The position numbers and the translations under genes are program-made. Positions 14,537 to 26,276 of a stretch of DNA of 64,000 bases are shown here, in pieces; position 1 is the first letter of the stretch; each line of letters begins with the position of its first letter. Source of the stretch: Mesorhizobium sp. (lineage in GTDB: Bacteria > Pseudomonadota > Alphaproteobacteria > Rhizobiales > Rhizobiaceae); assembly GCA_004020315.1 (NCBI GenBank), contig SAQG01000002.1, positions 1 through 64,000 of the forward strand, written 5' to 3'. The notes beneath the pieces were generated by a model. It saw only the letters and a list, made by a program, of their open reading frames with translations. It did no database searches and had not been told where the DNA came from.

Positions 14537-15559
14537 CTACCAGTTGCGGTTCAGCCAGGCGCGGGCCGGCTTTTCGACGATGTAATAGCTGCACAAAGCG
14601 CAGGCGAACGCCCCGGCCAGCATCAGCAGCGGCGCACTGCCCTGCGAATAGACGAATTTGTAGAACGGCTGCTGCCACAGATAGAGCGAATACGACCACA
14701 GCCCCAGCATCACCATCGGCCAGGAGGACAGGAATGCGGTCAGATACCGCGTGCTGAAATCGAGCGAATTGACGGCAAGCGCCAGAAGCGGCACCGCGAC
14801 CAGATAGTGGATCGGCGTCGGCACCGCATCCATGAATAGAAGAACCGCCCCCGCAGACGCAGCAACCGCGACATGCGGCCCCTTGAACAAGGCGGGCAGC
14901 CTGTCGTCGGCCTGGAGCAGGCATATCACCGCCGACAGCAGGATCGAGGCGATGTGCACATCGGTTCGCCAATAGGTCGTCTCGTAGTCCATCCCGAAGA
15001 CCCAGTACGAAATCGCACCGTTCGCCATGGCCAGCACCGACAGCGCGCTGAGCAGCATGACGACGCGGACACGCCCTGAAACGAAAAAGCTGATCAGCGC
15101 CAGGATGACATAGGCATGTTCTTCGACGCATAGCGACCAGATATGGTCGAGCGTGCCGGCGCGGCTGACGAGAATTCCGGCATAGTTGTAAGTGAATGTC
15201 AGCGCCGTCAGCGCCGCTTTCCATTTGAAGGCGATAAACGTGCCGGACAAGGCAACCATCGAAGCGAGGACGAAAACCAGCAGCGCCGGATAGATGCGGG
15301 AGAACCGGCGCTTGAAAAACGCCTTGAGCGGATAACGTTCGACAAAGAGGATCTCGGCCATGAGCCGGCCGCTGAGCACGAAGAAGAACTCGACGCCCAT
15401 GACACCGAGGTTGATACCGGGAACGGGGAAGAAGTGGCCGATCAGCACCAGTGCGATCGACAGGCCGCGCCATCCGTCGAGATAGGCCAGCCTTGTTCTT
15501 GACGATGTGTCGGCGGCGGACCGGGAAACGACAAGCTGCGTCGCCGAGATATCCGTCAT
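14537..15559 (-). CDS. Acyltransferase-3 family integral membrane protein
   Basis: 340 residues from the ATG at 15559, preceded by AAGGGAACGG; upstream in-frame ATGs lack a ribosome site. About ten membrane helices. The family marks 'LAYLDGWRGLSIALVLIGHF', 'GVEFFFVLSGRLMAEILF' and 'IWSLCVEEHAYVILALISFF' are present, including the conserved His in the first helix. Such proteins move acyl groups onto sugars of exopolysaccharide, lipopolysaccharide or glucans (OafA, NodX, ExoZ are members). No polysaccharide genes neighbour it, so the acceptor is unknown. Confidence 0.85.
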   Translation of the reverse strand: MTDISATQLVVSRSAADTSSRTRLAYLDGWRGLSIALVLIGHFFPVPGINLGVMGVEFFFVLSGRLMAEILFVERYPLKAFFKRRFSRIYPALLVFVLASMVALSGTFIAFKWKAALTALTFTYNYAGILVSRAGTLDHIWSLCVEEHAYVILALISFFVSGRVRVVMLLSALSVLAMANGAISYWVFGMDYETTYWRTDVHIASILLSAVICLLQADDRLPALFKGPHVAVAASAGAVLLFMDAVPTPIHYLVAVPLLALAVNSLDFSTRYLTAFLSSWPMVMLGLWSYSLYLWQQPFYKFVYSQGSAPLLMLAGAFACALCSYYIVEKPARAWLNRNW

Positions 15560-15723
15560 GCCGTTCCCTTCGCATTCCAACGATACGATAGGGCTGCAGA
15601 CTATGACCGTGCGCTCCGAGCCCCGGCTCGCATTCCTCCAGGCATATTGCAGTGCAATAGAATGTTGTGCAAGTGCGAGATGGCAACACTCTGGCATTTA
15701 CGGCCGTCATACCCGGGAGCGAC

Positions 15724-15746
15724 AAAAGGGGCCGCGAAGGCCCCTT
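15724..15746 (-). terminator. Intrinsic terminator of the Cox-type operon
   Basis: On the minus strand AAGGGGCC pairs with GGCCCCTT around five bases, followed directly by TT, giving a TTTT run. It lies about 40 bp beyond the stop of the medium subunit gene and before the acyltransferase gene. Confidence 0.8.
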
Positions 15747-15786
15747 CCCCCGGGTTGGCCAACCCCAAGATCGGCAATCGGTATCT

Positions 15787-16584
15787 TCAGGCGTTGGCGG
15801 CAGCCACCGCGCGCTTGGCCATCACCACGATCAGATTGGCGCGATAATCGGCCGAGGCATGGATATCAGTCATTAACTCATTCGCCGGCACTTTCACTCC
15901 GTTGAGGGCAGCAGCGTCGAAATTCGTGGCAAGTGCCGCCTCGATTTCCTTCGAACGAAAGACGCCGTTGTCGCCAGCCCCGGTGACGGCGACGCGGATT
16001 CCGTCCGCGCCCTTGGCCACGAACACACCGACGATCGCATAGCGCGATGCCGGATTGCGGAATTTTTCATAGGCCGCCTTGGCCGGCGCAGTGAAGGTCA
16101 CCGCGGTGACGATCTCGCCGTCCTCCAGCGCCGTCTCGAACAGGCCAGTGAAGAATGCGTCGGCGGCGATCTCGCGTTTGTTGGTGACGATGGTGGCGTC
16201 AAGCGCAAGAAGTGCTGCCGGATAATCGGCCGCCGGGTCATTATTGGCGATCGAGCCGCCGATTGTGCCCTTGTAGCGCACCGCCGGATCGCCGATCAGA
16301 GAAGCCATCCGGGCCAAAGCCGGACAGGCGGTCTTCAGTCTCTCGTCGCGGGCGACGTCGTAATGCGTGGTGCTCGCGCGGATGGTGATGGCGGAGCCCG
16401 CCACTTCAATGCCTTTCAACTCCTCGATATGCGAAAGGTCCACGAGATCGGACGGTGCGGCAAGCCGGGTCTTCATCGCGGGGATCAGTGTCATGCCGCC
16501 CGACAGCAGCTTCGCATCGCCGGTCTCGAGCAGCTTGACGGCATCGGCGACCGAGGCGGCGCGGTGATAGTTGACTGAGTACAT
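15787..16584 (-). CDS. Molybdenum hydroxylase FAD-binding (medium) subunit, CoxM type
   Basis: 265 residues. FAD-binding domain of the vanillyl-alcohol/CO dehydrogenase flavoprotein family: 'LLSGGMTLIPAMKTRLA' for the pyrophosphate loop and 'TIGGSIANNDPAADYPAALL' for the second FAD contact. It passes electrons from the iron-sulfur subunit to the terminal acceptor. It is the last gene of a three-gene operon (small, large, medium; 19688 down to 15787), separated from the large subunit by 113 bp filled by a palindromic repeat. Confidence 0.9.
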   Translation of the reverse strand: MYSVNYHRAASVADAVKLLETGDAKLLSGGMTLIPAMKTRLAAPSDLVDLSHIEELKGIEVAGSAITIRASTTHYDVARDERLKTACPALARMASLIGDPAVRYKGTIGGSIANNDPAADYPAALLALDATIVTNKREIAADAFFTGLFETALEDGEIVTAVTFTAPAKAAYEKFRNPASRYAIVGVFVAKGADGIRVAVTGAGDNGVFRSKEIEAALATNFDAAALNGVKVPANELMTDIHASADYRANLIVVMAKRAVAAANA

Positions 16585-16608
16585 TTGTCTTTCTCCCTTC
16601 GGGGAAAG

Positions 16609-16693
16609 AGCGAATAGGAAAGCAGCAAGTAGGGATTTATACCCCGACGCACCGCTCTTCTTTCCCTATTCGCTACTCCCTATTCGCTATTCG
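16609..16693. repeat. Palindromic GCGAATAG repeat element A
   Basis: Left arm AGCGAATAGGAAAG (16609-16622) pairs with CTTTCCCTATTCGCT (about 16659-16673); further CCCTATTCGCTATTCG copies follow to 16693. The same motifs, in the same opposed orientation, occupy the other gap of this operon (19073-19190). It looks like a member of a dispersed intergenic repeat family. Confidence 0.7.
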
Positions 16694-16697
16694 TTTG

Positions 16698-19046
<2,349 letters not shown>

Positions 19047-19072
19047 CGCAGAAATTCCTCCCGAATTTTTGA

Positions 19073-19190
19073 AGCGAATAGCGAATAGTGACTACCGAAT
19101 AGGAAAAGAGGGGATTGCAAACTCGCCGGTGCCTCTGCAAACGCAAGCCGGGTTTCTGCCCTATTCGCTATTCGCCACTCCCTATTCGCC
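19073..19190. repeat. Palindromic GCGAATAG repeat element B
   Basis: AGCGAATAGCGAATAG (19073-19088) plus an ACCGAATAGGAAAAG segment on the left face CCCTATTCGCTATTCGCC and CCCTATTCGCCTCTTCC on the right (about 19159-19196). The arms can pair into a long hairpin. Same family as 16609-16693. It fills the gap between small- and large-subunit genes. Confidence 0.7.
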
Positions 19191-19196
19191 TCTTCC

Positions 19197-19688
19197 CTAC
19201 GCCGCTTGCCTGGCCCTGCCCTTCGACATCGTCTCCGACGCGGCGAGGATCGCCTTCACGATGTTGTGGTAGCCGGTGCAGCGGCAGATATTGCCTTCGA
19301 GCTCGGCCCGCACCGTGGCCTCGTTGAGGCCTTCGGGGTGACGGTTGATCATGTCGGTCGCCGTCATGATCATGCCCGGCGTGCAGAAACCGCACTGCAG
19401 CCCGTGGTGCTCCTTGAACGCCGCCTGCACCGGATGCAGGTCGGCGCCGTCCGCCAACCCTTCGATCGTCACGACATTCGACCCGGAGGCTTGCACGGCA
19501 AGCATCGTGCAGGATTTTACCGCCTTGCCGTCGACATGGATCACACAGGCGCCGCATTGCGAGGTGTCGCAGCCGACATGCGTCCCGGTCAGGCCGAGAT
19601 TCTCCCTCAAGAAATGAACCAGAAGCGTACGGTCTTCGGCAGTGCCGCTGACCCGCTTTCCGTTCACCGTCAACGATATGTCCGACAT
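19197..19688 (-). CDS. Molybdenum hydroxylase iron-sulfur (small) subunit, CoxS type
   Basis: 163 residues. Two [2Fe-2S] clusters: plant-type N-terminal '[21 protein letters not shown]' (ligands in CxxxxCxxC...C) and C-terminal helical '[10 protein letters not shown]' with '[10 protein letters not shown]'. Standard length. The ATG at 19688 follows AGGGAGG. It is the first gene of the small-large-medium operon and relays electrons from the molybdenum site to FAD. Confidence 0.9.
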   Translation of the reverse strand: MSDISLTVNGKRVSGTAEDRTLLVHFLRENLGLTGTHVGCDTSQCGACVIHVDGKAVKSCTMLAVQASGSNVVTIEGLADGADLHPVQAAFKEHHGLQCGFCTPGMIMTATDMINRHPEGLNEATVRAELEGNICRCTGYHNIVKAILAASETMSKGRARQAA

Positions 19689-19936
19689 GAAACCTCCCTG
19701 GGTGCTACCTTGGTCGTTTTGGCGTCGGTGGTGCCCGAGCCCTCCGTCTGTCCGCTGTTCTTACCGCATAAGCATGGGGGAAAAAGTGCCGCGGAATGCC
19801 GAGATTGCGAGAATGCAGTTCGTCCCAGAAACCGCATATTGTACTTTCGGTCACGCAAAGACAGGGAAACGGCAGAGCGAAGCGAACCACGATCGCCGTG
19901 CGATGCCGTCAGCGGCTGGGGCTGGCCAAGCCGATT

Positions 19937-20374
19937 TCAGCCGATGCCGTGTTTTCTGAGAACCTCCTCCTCGTCGCCTGACACCCACCCAAATATTTCG
20001 GGCTCTCCGCCCAGCTTCTGCACGAGGTAGTGGACGTCGAAATCTATCGTGACGTCCGGTTGGTCTTTGCGAGCGTAGGACGACGTCCAGGCGACGTGGG
20101 CAACGCAATGATGCTCGTCAATCGGCGAGATGCGAACATCCCGTATTCGCATCTCTTTCGTGCCGATCGCTCGATAGTGAGCATAGCCTTGTTCCATAGC
20201 CTGCTTGAGCTGTTCGTCATTTTTCCCGACCATGACGCCGGCAGGCGAGGCCGCAATGAAGGCGGAGGCATAGACCGATGTGACTTCGTCCATGTCGGCA
20301 TCGCCGGCGAGGGATTTCCGGAAAAGCTGCTCGTACCTTTCGATAGCTTCCTGACCTGCGCTTCCATGGATCAC
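19937..20374 (-). CDS. SnoaL/NTF2-like protein of unknown role
   Basis: 145 residues. The GTG at 20374 follows GGAAGGGAGC. Fold features of the NTF2/DUF4440 group: an N-terminal helix 'QEAIERYEQLFRKSLAGDAD', 'VYASAFIAASPAGVMVGKND' and a C-terminal strand set 'HCVAHVAWTSSYARKDQPDV'. No signal peptide, so cytoplasmic. Divergent from the FIST gene with about 115 bp between. The 250 bp to its left (19689-19936) hold nothing I can support. Confidence 0.7.
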   Translation of the reverse strand: MIHGSAGQEAIERYEQLFRKSLAGDADMDEVTSVYASAFIAASPAGVMVGKNDEQLKQAMEQGYAHYRAIGTKEMRIRDVRISPIDEHHCVAHVAWTSSYARKDQPDVTIDFDVHYLVQKLGGEPEIFGWVSGDEEEVLRKHGIG

Positions 20375-20489
20375 GCTCCCTTCCGGTGTGGTTTTGGATT
20401 CGAAGTTCTCAGCGCTGATGCCGTCAAAATAGCAGAAAATTCAAATCCGTTATGTTGGCTCATTGCCAAAGCAGCACTTGAAGACAACA

Positions 20490-21725
20490 ATGAGTTCGAC
20501 GCCGGCGCGCCAGACGCGCACAAAAAGGGCGTCGGAGGAATCGAGGAGGAAGCCGCTGGCCAGTTCACGGACGCGCTATGCATGCGGCCTATCGGTGCTC
20601 ACCACGGATGAGCCCGACGCGGATGCGTTCGCCCGGGCGGTGGCGGTGGAAGCCGCGGCCATCGACGCGGGGTTCGCCCTGCTGTTTTTCTCGCAGAGTC
20701 TCCTTGAGGCAGTCGCCCTTTCGGAAGCGCTGAAGACCCACGCGCCGGCGCTCCACTATGCCGGCTGCTCGACGGCCGGCGAGATTACGCCCAAAGGCCT
20801 GGAGGAAGGCCAGGTCCTGGCCATGCTGCTTCCCTCCGCATCATTTTCGGCAGCCAGCACCATGGTCGAAAATCTGTCGTCATCGGGCATGGACGGGATC
20901 ACCGGCGAAGTCGAGGCGCTGAGGCGTTCGTTACGCGGCCGCGTCGGGCACGAGCGAGCCGACACCACCTTTGCGCTCTGCTTCATCGACGGGCTGTCCT
21001 ATGCCGAGGAAGCGGTGACTTCCGCCATCCATTGGGGGCTCGACGACATTCCTCTGATCGGCGGGTCGGCCGGCGATGATTTGAAATTCGAGACGACGCG
21101 GCTGATCTCGAACGGCAAGGTTACCTGCGACAGCGCCATCATCGTGCTGATCACCACGGAAATTCCTTTCCATGTGTTCAAGACCGACAATTTCGTCCCA
21201 ACCGACGAGAAGCTGGTGGTGACCGCGTCCGATCCCGATCACCGCACCGTGCGCGAATTCAACGCCACCAACGCCGCCGAGGAATATGCCGCCTCGGTCG
21301 GCGTCATTCCGCAGATGCTGACGCCGCTGAGTTTTGCCTCGCATCCGGTGGTGGTGAAAGTGGGCGGCGAATTCTACTGCCGTTCGATCCAGAAGATGCA
21401 CGCGGACGGCTCGCTGTCGTTCTTCTGCGCCATCGACGATGGCGTCGTCCTATCCATCGCCCAGCCCAAGAACATGGTTGAATCGACACGTGCCGCCTTT
21501 AGGGATGTCGAGGAAAGGCTTGGCGGCATCGACATGATTCTCGGCTTCGACTGCGTGCTGCGCAGGCTCGACGCGCTCAACCGGCAGGTCTTTCGGGAGA
21601 TTTCGGAACTCTACAAGGTCAACAACGTCATCGGCTTCGGCACCTATGGCGAACAATACCGGTCGATGCATCTGAACCAGACTTTCACCGGCATCGCCTT
21701 CGGAGAGCGGCAGGCGGCGGAGTAG
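20490..21725 (+). CDS. FIST-domain sensor protein
   Basis: 411 residues from ATG 20490 (TTG at 20463 is an alternative). After a basic N-terminal tail, the FIST_N domain begins at 'AGFALLFFSQSLLEAVALSE' and includes 'YAGCSTAGEITPKGLEEGQV' and 'LCFIDGLSYAEEAVTSAIHW' and 'IPLIGGSAGDDLKFETT'. The FIST_C domain begins near 'ATNAAEEYAASVGV' and ends 'NNVIGFGTYGEQYRSMHLNQ'. FIST domains are thought to bind small ligands such as amino acids and are found with signal transduction modules. The hybrid kinase gene starts 9 bp later behind AGGAGG, so the pair is cotranscribed and probably one pathway. Confidence 0.9.
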   Translation: MSSTPARQTRTKRASEESRRKPLASSRTRYACGLSVLTTDEPDADAFARAVAVEAAAIDAGFALLFFSQSLLEAVALSEALKTHAPALHYAGCSTAGEITPKGLEEGQVLAMLLPSASFSAASTMVENLSSSGMDGITGEVEALRRSLRGRVGHERADTTFALCFIDGLSYAEEAVTSAIHWGLDDIPLIGGSAGDDLKFETTRLISNGKVTCDSAIIVLITTEIPFHVFKTDNFVPTDEKLVVTASDPDHRTVREFNATNAAEEYAASVGVIPQMLTPLSFASHPVVVKVGGEFYCRSIQKMHADGSLSFFCAIDDGVVLSIAQPKNMVESTRAAFRDVEERLGGIDMILGFDCVLRRLDALNRQVFREISELYKVNNVIGFGTYGEQYRSMHLNQTFTGIAFGERQAAE

Positions 21726-21734
21726 GAGGTTCTA

Positions 21735-23075
21735 GTGCCGCTCAGGAACATCAACGACCTGGAGAAGCTGAAGAAGATCAACGCTGCCCTTGTCAGCCGC
21801 GTCGAGCGCTCGATGGACCAGCAGGGCAACGCGTTCTCGCTGTTCCAGACCGCGATTTCGCTCGAGAATCGAGTGCGTACGCGCACCGAGGAACTGCACT
21901 CAACACTGCGTAGATTGGAACAATCCAATATCGATCTCAGCGCGGCCAAGGAAAACGCCGAACTGGCGAACCTGTCCAAGACCAGGTTCCTGGCAGCCGC
22001 CAGCCACGACGTGCTGCAACCGCTCAACGCCGCGCATCTTTCCGTCTCGGCGCTGGCCGAAGTGCAGACCAGCGACGAAGGCAAAAAACTGGTCCGGCAG
22101 GTCGAGCGGTCGCTGGAGACGATGGAGGATCTGCTCCGCACCCTGCTCGACATTTCCAAGCTCGACGCCGGCGTCGTGCAGCCCGATATCGGCGACGTCA
22201 GCCTGGAGATGCTGTTTTCGTCGCTGCGCTCGGATTTCCTGCCGGTCGCCGAAATGAAGGGCCTGACGCTAAAATTCCGGCCGGTCAACGCCGTCGTGCG
22301 TTCGGACCGCACCTTGCTGCGCCGCATCCTGCAGAACATCCTTTCCAACGCGCTGCGCTACACCCGCTCCGGCGGCGTGCTGGTCGGCACCAGGCATCGC
22401 GGCGACACGATCCGCATCGATGTCGCCGATACCGGCTGCGGTATCCCCGACGACCAGCGCGAGGCAGTGTTCGAGGAATTCCACCGCGGCACGATCCCGA
22501 CCGATGCCGGGCTTGCCGGCGGCGGACTGGGATTGGGGCTGGCCATCGTGCGCCGCATCGCAGCCGCACTCGGCCATCCCGTGACGTTTTCCTCGAAGGT
22601 CGGACACGGCACGATTTTCCACATCGACGTTCCGGTCGGAATCGGCGCCACCGCCGATGCCATTGCCACTACCGCCGACATGGAGCGGCCGCGCGGCTAC
22701 GGTCTGTTCGGCACAAAGGTGCTGCTGGTCGAGAACGACGTCGAGGTGCTGCAGGCGATGACATCTCTACTTGAGCGCTGGCAATGCCTGGTGCGTCCCG
22801 CCACCTCGACCAATGCTGCGCTCGACATGCTTGGCGATACGGCCTGGGTGCCGGACATCGTCATAGCCGATCAGCATCTCGACGGCGGCGACCTCGGCAC
22901 CACGACGATCGCCGAGGTCCGAGATTATCTAAGCCGCGCCGTGCCGGCGCTGATCGTCACCGCCGACGGTTCGGAAACCGTCGCCAAAGCCGCCCGCGCG
23001 GCCGGCATCGAACTGATGCGTAAGCCGCTGAAACCGGCGCAACTGCGCGCGCTGCTGGCGCATCTCCTGGCTTGA
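21735..23075 (+). CDS. Cytosolic hybrid histidine kinase with C-terminal receiver
   Basis: 446 residues, GTG start behind AGGAGG. No membrane helices. An N-terminal coiled coil (residues about 5-85, 'EKLKKINAALVSRVERSMDQ' onward) leads to HisKA with phospho-acceptor His in 'RFLAAASHDVLQPLNAAHLS'. The GHKL ATPase shows N box 'ILQNILSNALRYT', G1 'DTGCGIPDD' and G2 'GGLGLGLAIVRRIA'. The C-terminal receiver has 'VLLVENDVEVLQ' and 'IVIADQHLDGGDLG' with the Asp acceptor, and Lys in 'LMRKPLKPAQL'. Lacking its own sensor domain, it probably takes its input from the FIST protein encoded just upstream. The LuxR-type regulator at 23486 is a likely output. Confidence 0.9.
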   Translation: MPLRNINDLEKLKKINAALVSRVERSMDQQGNAFSLFQTAISLENRVRTRTEELHSTLRRLEQSNIDLSAAKENAELANLSKTRFLAAASHDVLQPLNAAHLSVSALAEVQTSDEGKKLVRQVERSLETMEDLLRTLLDISKLDAGVVQPDIGDVSLEMLFSSLRSDFLPVAEMKGLTLKFRPVNAVVRSDRTLLRRILQNILSNALRYTRSGGVLVGTRHRGDTIRIDVADTGCGIPDDQREAVFEEFHRGTIPTDAGLAGGGLGLGLAIVRRIAAALGHPVTFSSKVGHGTIFHIDVPVGIGATADAIATTADMERPRGYGLFGTKVLLVENDVEVLQAMTSLLERWQCLVRPATSTNAALDMLGDTAWVPDIVIADQHLDGGDLGTTTIAEVRDYLSRAVPALIVTADGSETVAKAARAAGIELMRKPLKPAQLRALLAHLLA

Positions 23076-23220
23076 TCGTTCCCCCAAAGAGACGAGCAGA
23101 AGACCGCGAGCGACCAGAACATGGTGCAATGTCCCCGCATTTCGATTGGTTGGGCGTAGGGCCAGCGCGTATCGGGACATATGACCAACTTCGTGGCGCC
23201 GAAATTCGGGATGCCTCCTA

Positions 23221-23457
23221 ATGAAAACGATAGATGTTCAATTAGATGACGGCTCTGGAAAAATTCTGGGAAGCGCAGTCAGTTTTCCTGGTGTCTTGAA
23301 AAATTTGGAAACAGAAGATAGTTTTAGCTGCTTCTGTACAGTTTTATCTAGATCAAAATATATCCGAATCCATATTGTGTTTACTCTATCTTCTCCGGAC
23401 ATGCGCGATCTATTAGGACCGTTGCAGCTCTGGACGGAAAAAAGTGAGTTCCAGTGA
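23221..23457 (+). CDS. AT-rich hypothetical small protein
   Basis: 78 residues; I do not recognise it. The stretch is clearly more AT-rich than everything around it and uses codons such as TTA, ATA and AAA that are rare in the neighbours. There is no good ribosome site before the ATG. Predicted strands ('SKYIRIHIVFTLSSPDMRDL') suggest a small soluble domain. It may be a recently acquired gene or a non-coding AT-rich islet between two opposed genes. Confidence 0.35.
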   Translation: MKTIDVQLDDGSGKILGSAVSFPGVLKNLETEDSFSCFCTVLSRSKYIRIHIVFTLSSPDMRDLLGPLQLWTEKSEFQ

Positions 23458-23485
23458 AGGTTTATTCACCCTAACGGGTGCGCCC

Positions 23486-24184
23486 CTAAAACCCCGCCTG
23501 GCCGCGAAACAGCTCGGCACTGTCGAGCTTCGAAACCTCGATGACGGCTTGCGTCCGGCTGTAGACGTTGAGCTTGCGCAGGATCTCGGAAACATGCGCC
23601 TTGACAGTGGTTTCGCCGACCTGCAGCTCGTAGGCGATCTGCTTGTTGAGCAAGCCCTGGCGCAGCATCTGCAGCACCCGCAATTGCTGCGGCGTCAGTT
23701 TGGCAAGACGCTGCACCATCTCGGCGCGGTCGGTGCTGTCGGCGTCCGGCGGCTGGCCTTCATAGGTTTCGGGCACGTAGATCGCACCTTCCATCACCGA
23801 GCGGATGGCGGCGGCCAGATCGCTCTTGCGGGCCGATTTCGGGATGAAACCGGCTGCGCCGTAGGACAGCGCCTCGGAAATGATCTTGGGCTCCTCATGC
23901 CCTGAAACGATGACCACCGGCAGGCGCGGATAGCGGGTCCGAAGCTGCAGCAGCCCGTCGAAGCCATGCACATCGGGCATGCTGAGGTCGAGCAGCGCGA
24001 GATCGAATGGCTTCGCGTCCGCCAGAAGCTCAAATGCCTCGGTGATCGAACGCGCCTCGACAGTGTCGACGTCCGGATAGGCCATTTGCACAGCGCTGTG
24101 CAGCGCCTCGCGAAACAGCGGGTGGTCGTCGATGATCAGAAACCGGGCGCGATCGTTGACTGCGGTCATGGCGTTTCGTTTCAT
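23486..24184 (-). CDS. LuxR/NarL-type response regulator
   Basis: 232 residues; ATG at 24169 is an equally plausible start, neither having a strong ribosome site. Receiver: 'FLIIDDHPLFREALHSAV', phospho-acceptor in 'LALLDLSMPDVHGFDG', Lys in 'FIPKSARKSDL'. LuxR helix-turn-helix: 'LTPQQLRVLQMLRQGLLNKQ' and 'GETTVKAHVSEILRKLNVYS'. It is convergent with the FIST/hybrid-kinase pair, and the kinase has no other partner nearby, so they likely form one signalling unit. Confidence 0.9.
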   Translation of the reverse strand: MKRNAMTAVNDRARFLIIDDHPLFREALHSAVQMAYPDVDTVEARSITEAFELLADAKPFDLALLDLSMPDVHGFDGLLQLRTRYPRLPVVIVSGHEEPKIISEALSYGAAGFIPKSARKSDLAAAIRSVMEGAIYVPETYEGQPPDADSTDRAEMVQRLAKLTPQQLRVLQMLRQGLLNKQIAYELQVGETTVKAHVSEILRKLNVYSRTQAVIEVSKLDSAELFRGQAGF

Positions 24185-24325
24185 TTCAGGCAGGATAGAA
24201 TAGCCCAGCGACCATGGCCAGATTATTGGCAAATAGTACATCGCCACCCCTGGCCAAAGGGCGGATACGGCAATTTCGGACCACCATGCCTTGCCCGGCC
24301 GTCCAAATCGGCCGAATGTGCAGGA

Positions 24326-24976
24326 ATGAGCGACCTCGTCCTTCATAACTACTACCGTTCCTCTACCTCCTACCGGGTGCGGATCGCGCTGGAGATAAAG
24401 GGCCTGGGCTACCAATATGTGCCGCATCATCTGCGCCACGGCGAGCATCTGGAGCCCGCCTATCTCTCGGTCAATCCGCAGGGACTGGTGCCGGCGCTGG
24501 TTCTGGACGACGGCACGCTGCTGACCCAATCGCTGGCAATCATCGAGTTTCTCGACGAGACCAGGCCCGAACCGCCGCTTTTGCCGCAGGACGCGCTTGG
24601 CCGGGCCCGCGTCAGGATGCTGGCGCAGATGATCGCCTGCGATATCCATCCGGTGAACAACCTGCGCGTCCTGACCTCGCTGCGCACTCTGTTCGGCGCC
24701 GGCGACGAGGACGTCGTCAACTGGTTCCGGCACTGGGTGAACGAAGGTTTCCAGCCGCTTGAACAGATGCTGGCTTCCTCGCCCGAAACCGGGGCATTCT
24801 GCCATGGCGAGACACCGGGGCTGGCCGACATCTGCCTGGTCGCTCAGGTCACCAGCAATGCCCGGTTCGGCGTCGACATGACGCCCTACCCGACGATCAC
24901 ACGCATCCACGCCGCCTGCATGGCGCTGCCGGCCTTCCAAAAGGCAGCGCCGGAGAACCAGATCGATGCCGAGTAG
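24326..24976 (+). CDS. maiA: Glutathione S-transferase, zeta class (maleylacetoacetate isomerase-like)
   Basis: 216 residues. The zeta-class signature is near the start: '[19 protein letters not shown]' with catalytic Ser and the SxxxxRVRIAL run, then '[20 protein letters not shown]' and '[16 protein letters not shown]'. The C-terminal helical domain has '[16 protein letters not shown]' and '[13 protein letters not shown]', typical of maleylacetoacetate isomerases in tyrosine breakdown. No hmgA or fahA lies beside it, so a role with another substrate cannot be excluded. A GCAGGA box precedes the ATG. Confidence 0.8.
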   Translation: MSDLVLHNYYRSSTSYRVRIALEIKGLGYQYVPHHLRHGEHLEPAYLSVNPQGLVPALVLDDGTLLTQSLAIIEFLDETRPEPPLLPQDALGRARVRMLAQMIACDIHPVNNLRVLTSLRTLFGAGDEDVVNWFRHWVNEGFQPLEQMLASSPETGAFCHGETPGLADICLVAQVTSNARFGVDMTPYPTITRIHAACMALPAFQKAAPENQIDAE

Positions 24977-25008
24977 AGCGAGTTGGATTAAAGCATGAGG
25001 AATTGCCG

Positions 25009-26049
<1,041 letters not shown>

Positions 26050-26276
26050 AGAGCAGACTGTTCTTCGACGACGCCAGAAAGGCACTGTTTCACGTTGATT
26101 TTCAGGCTTCTTGTAAAGACGGCAAGGTACTGTTCCACTTCTTGAAGTCATCGAGTTCAGGCGCGGCGCTCTCACTTAGTTTTTGGGATTCAGAGCCGGT
26201 TTCCAGGTTGACAATTTCTGTGAATTTGCCCCCTTTGTTGTGTCTCATTCCGAAAATTTTGGTGAGAGACAGCAAG

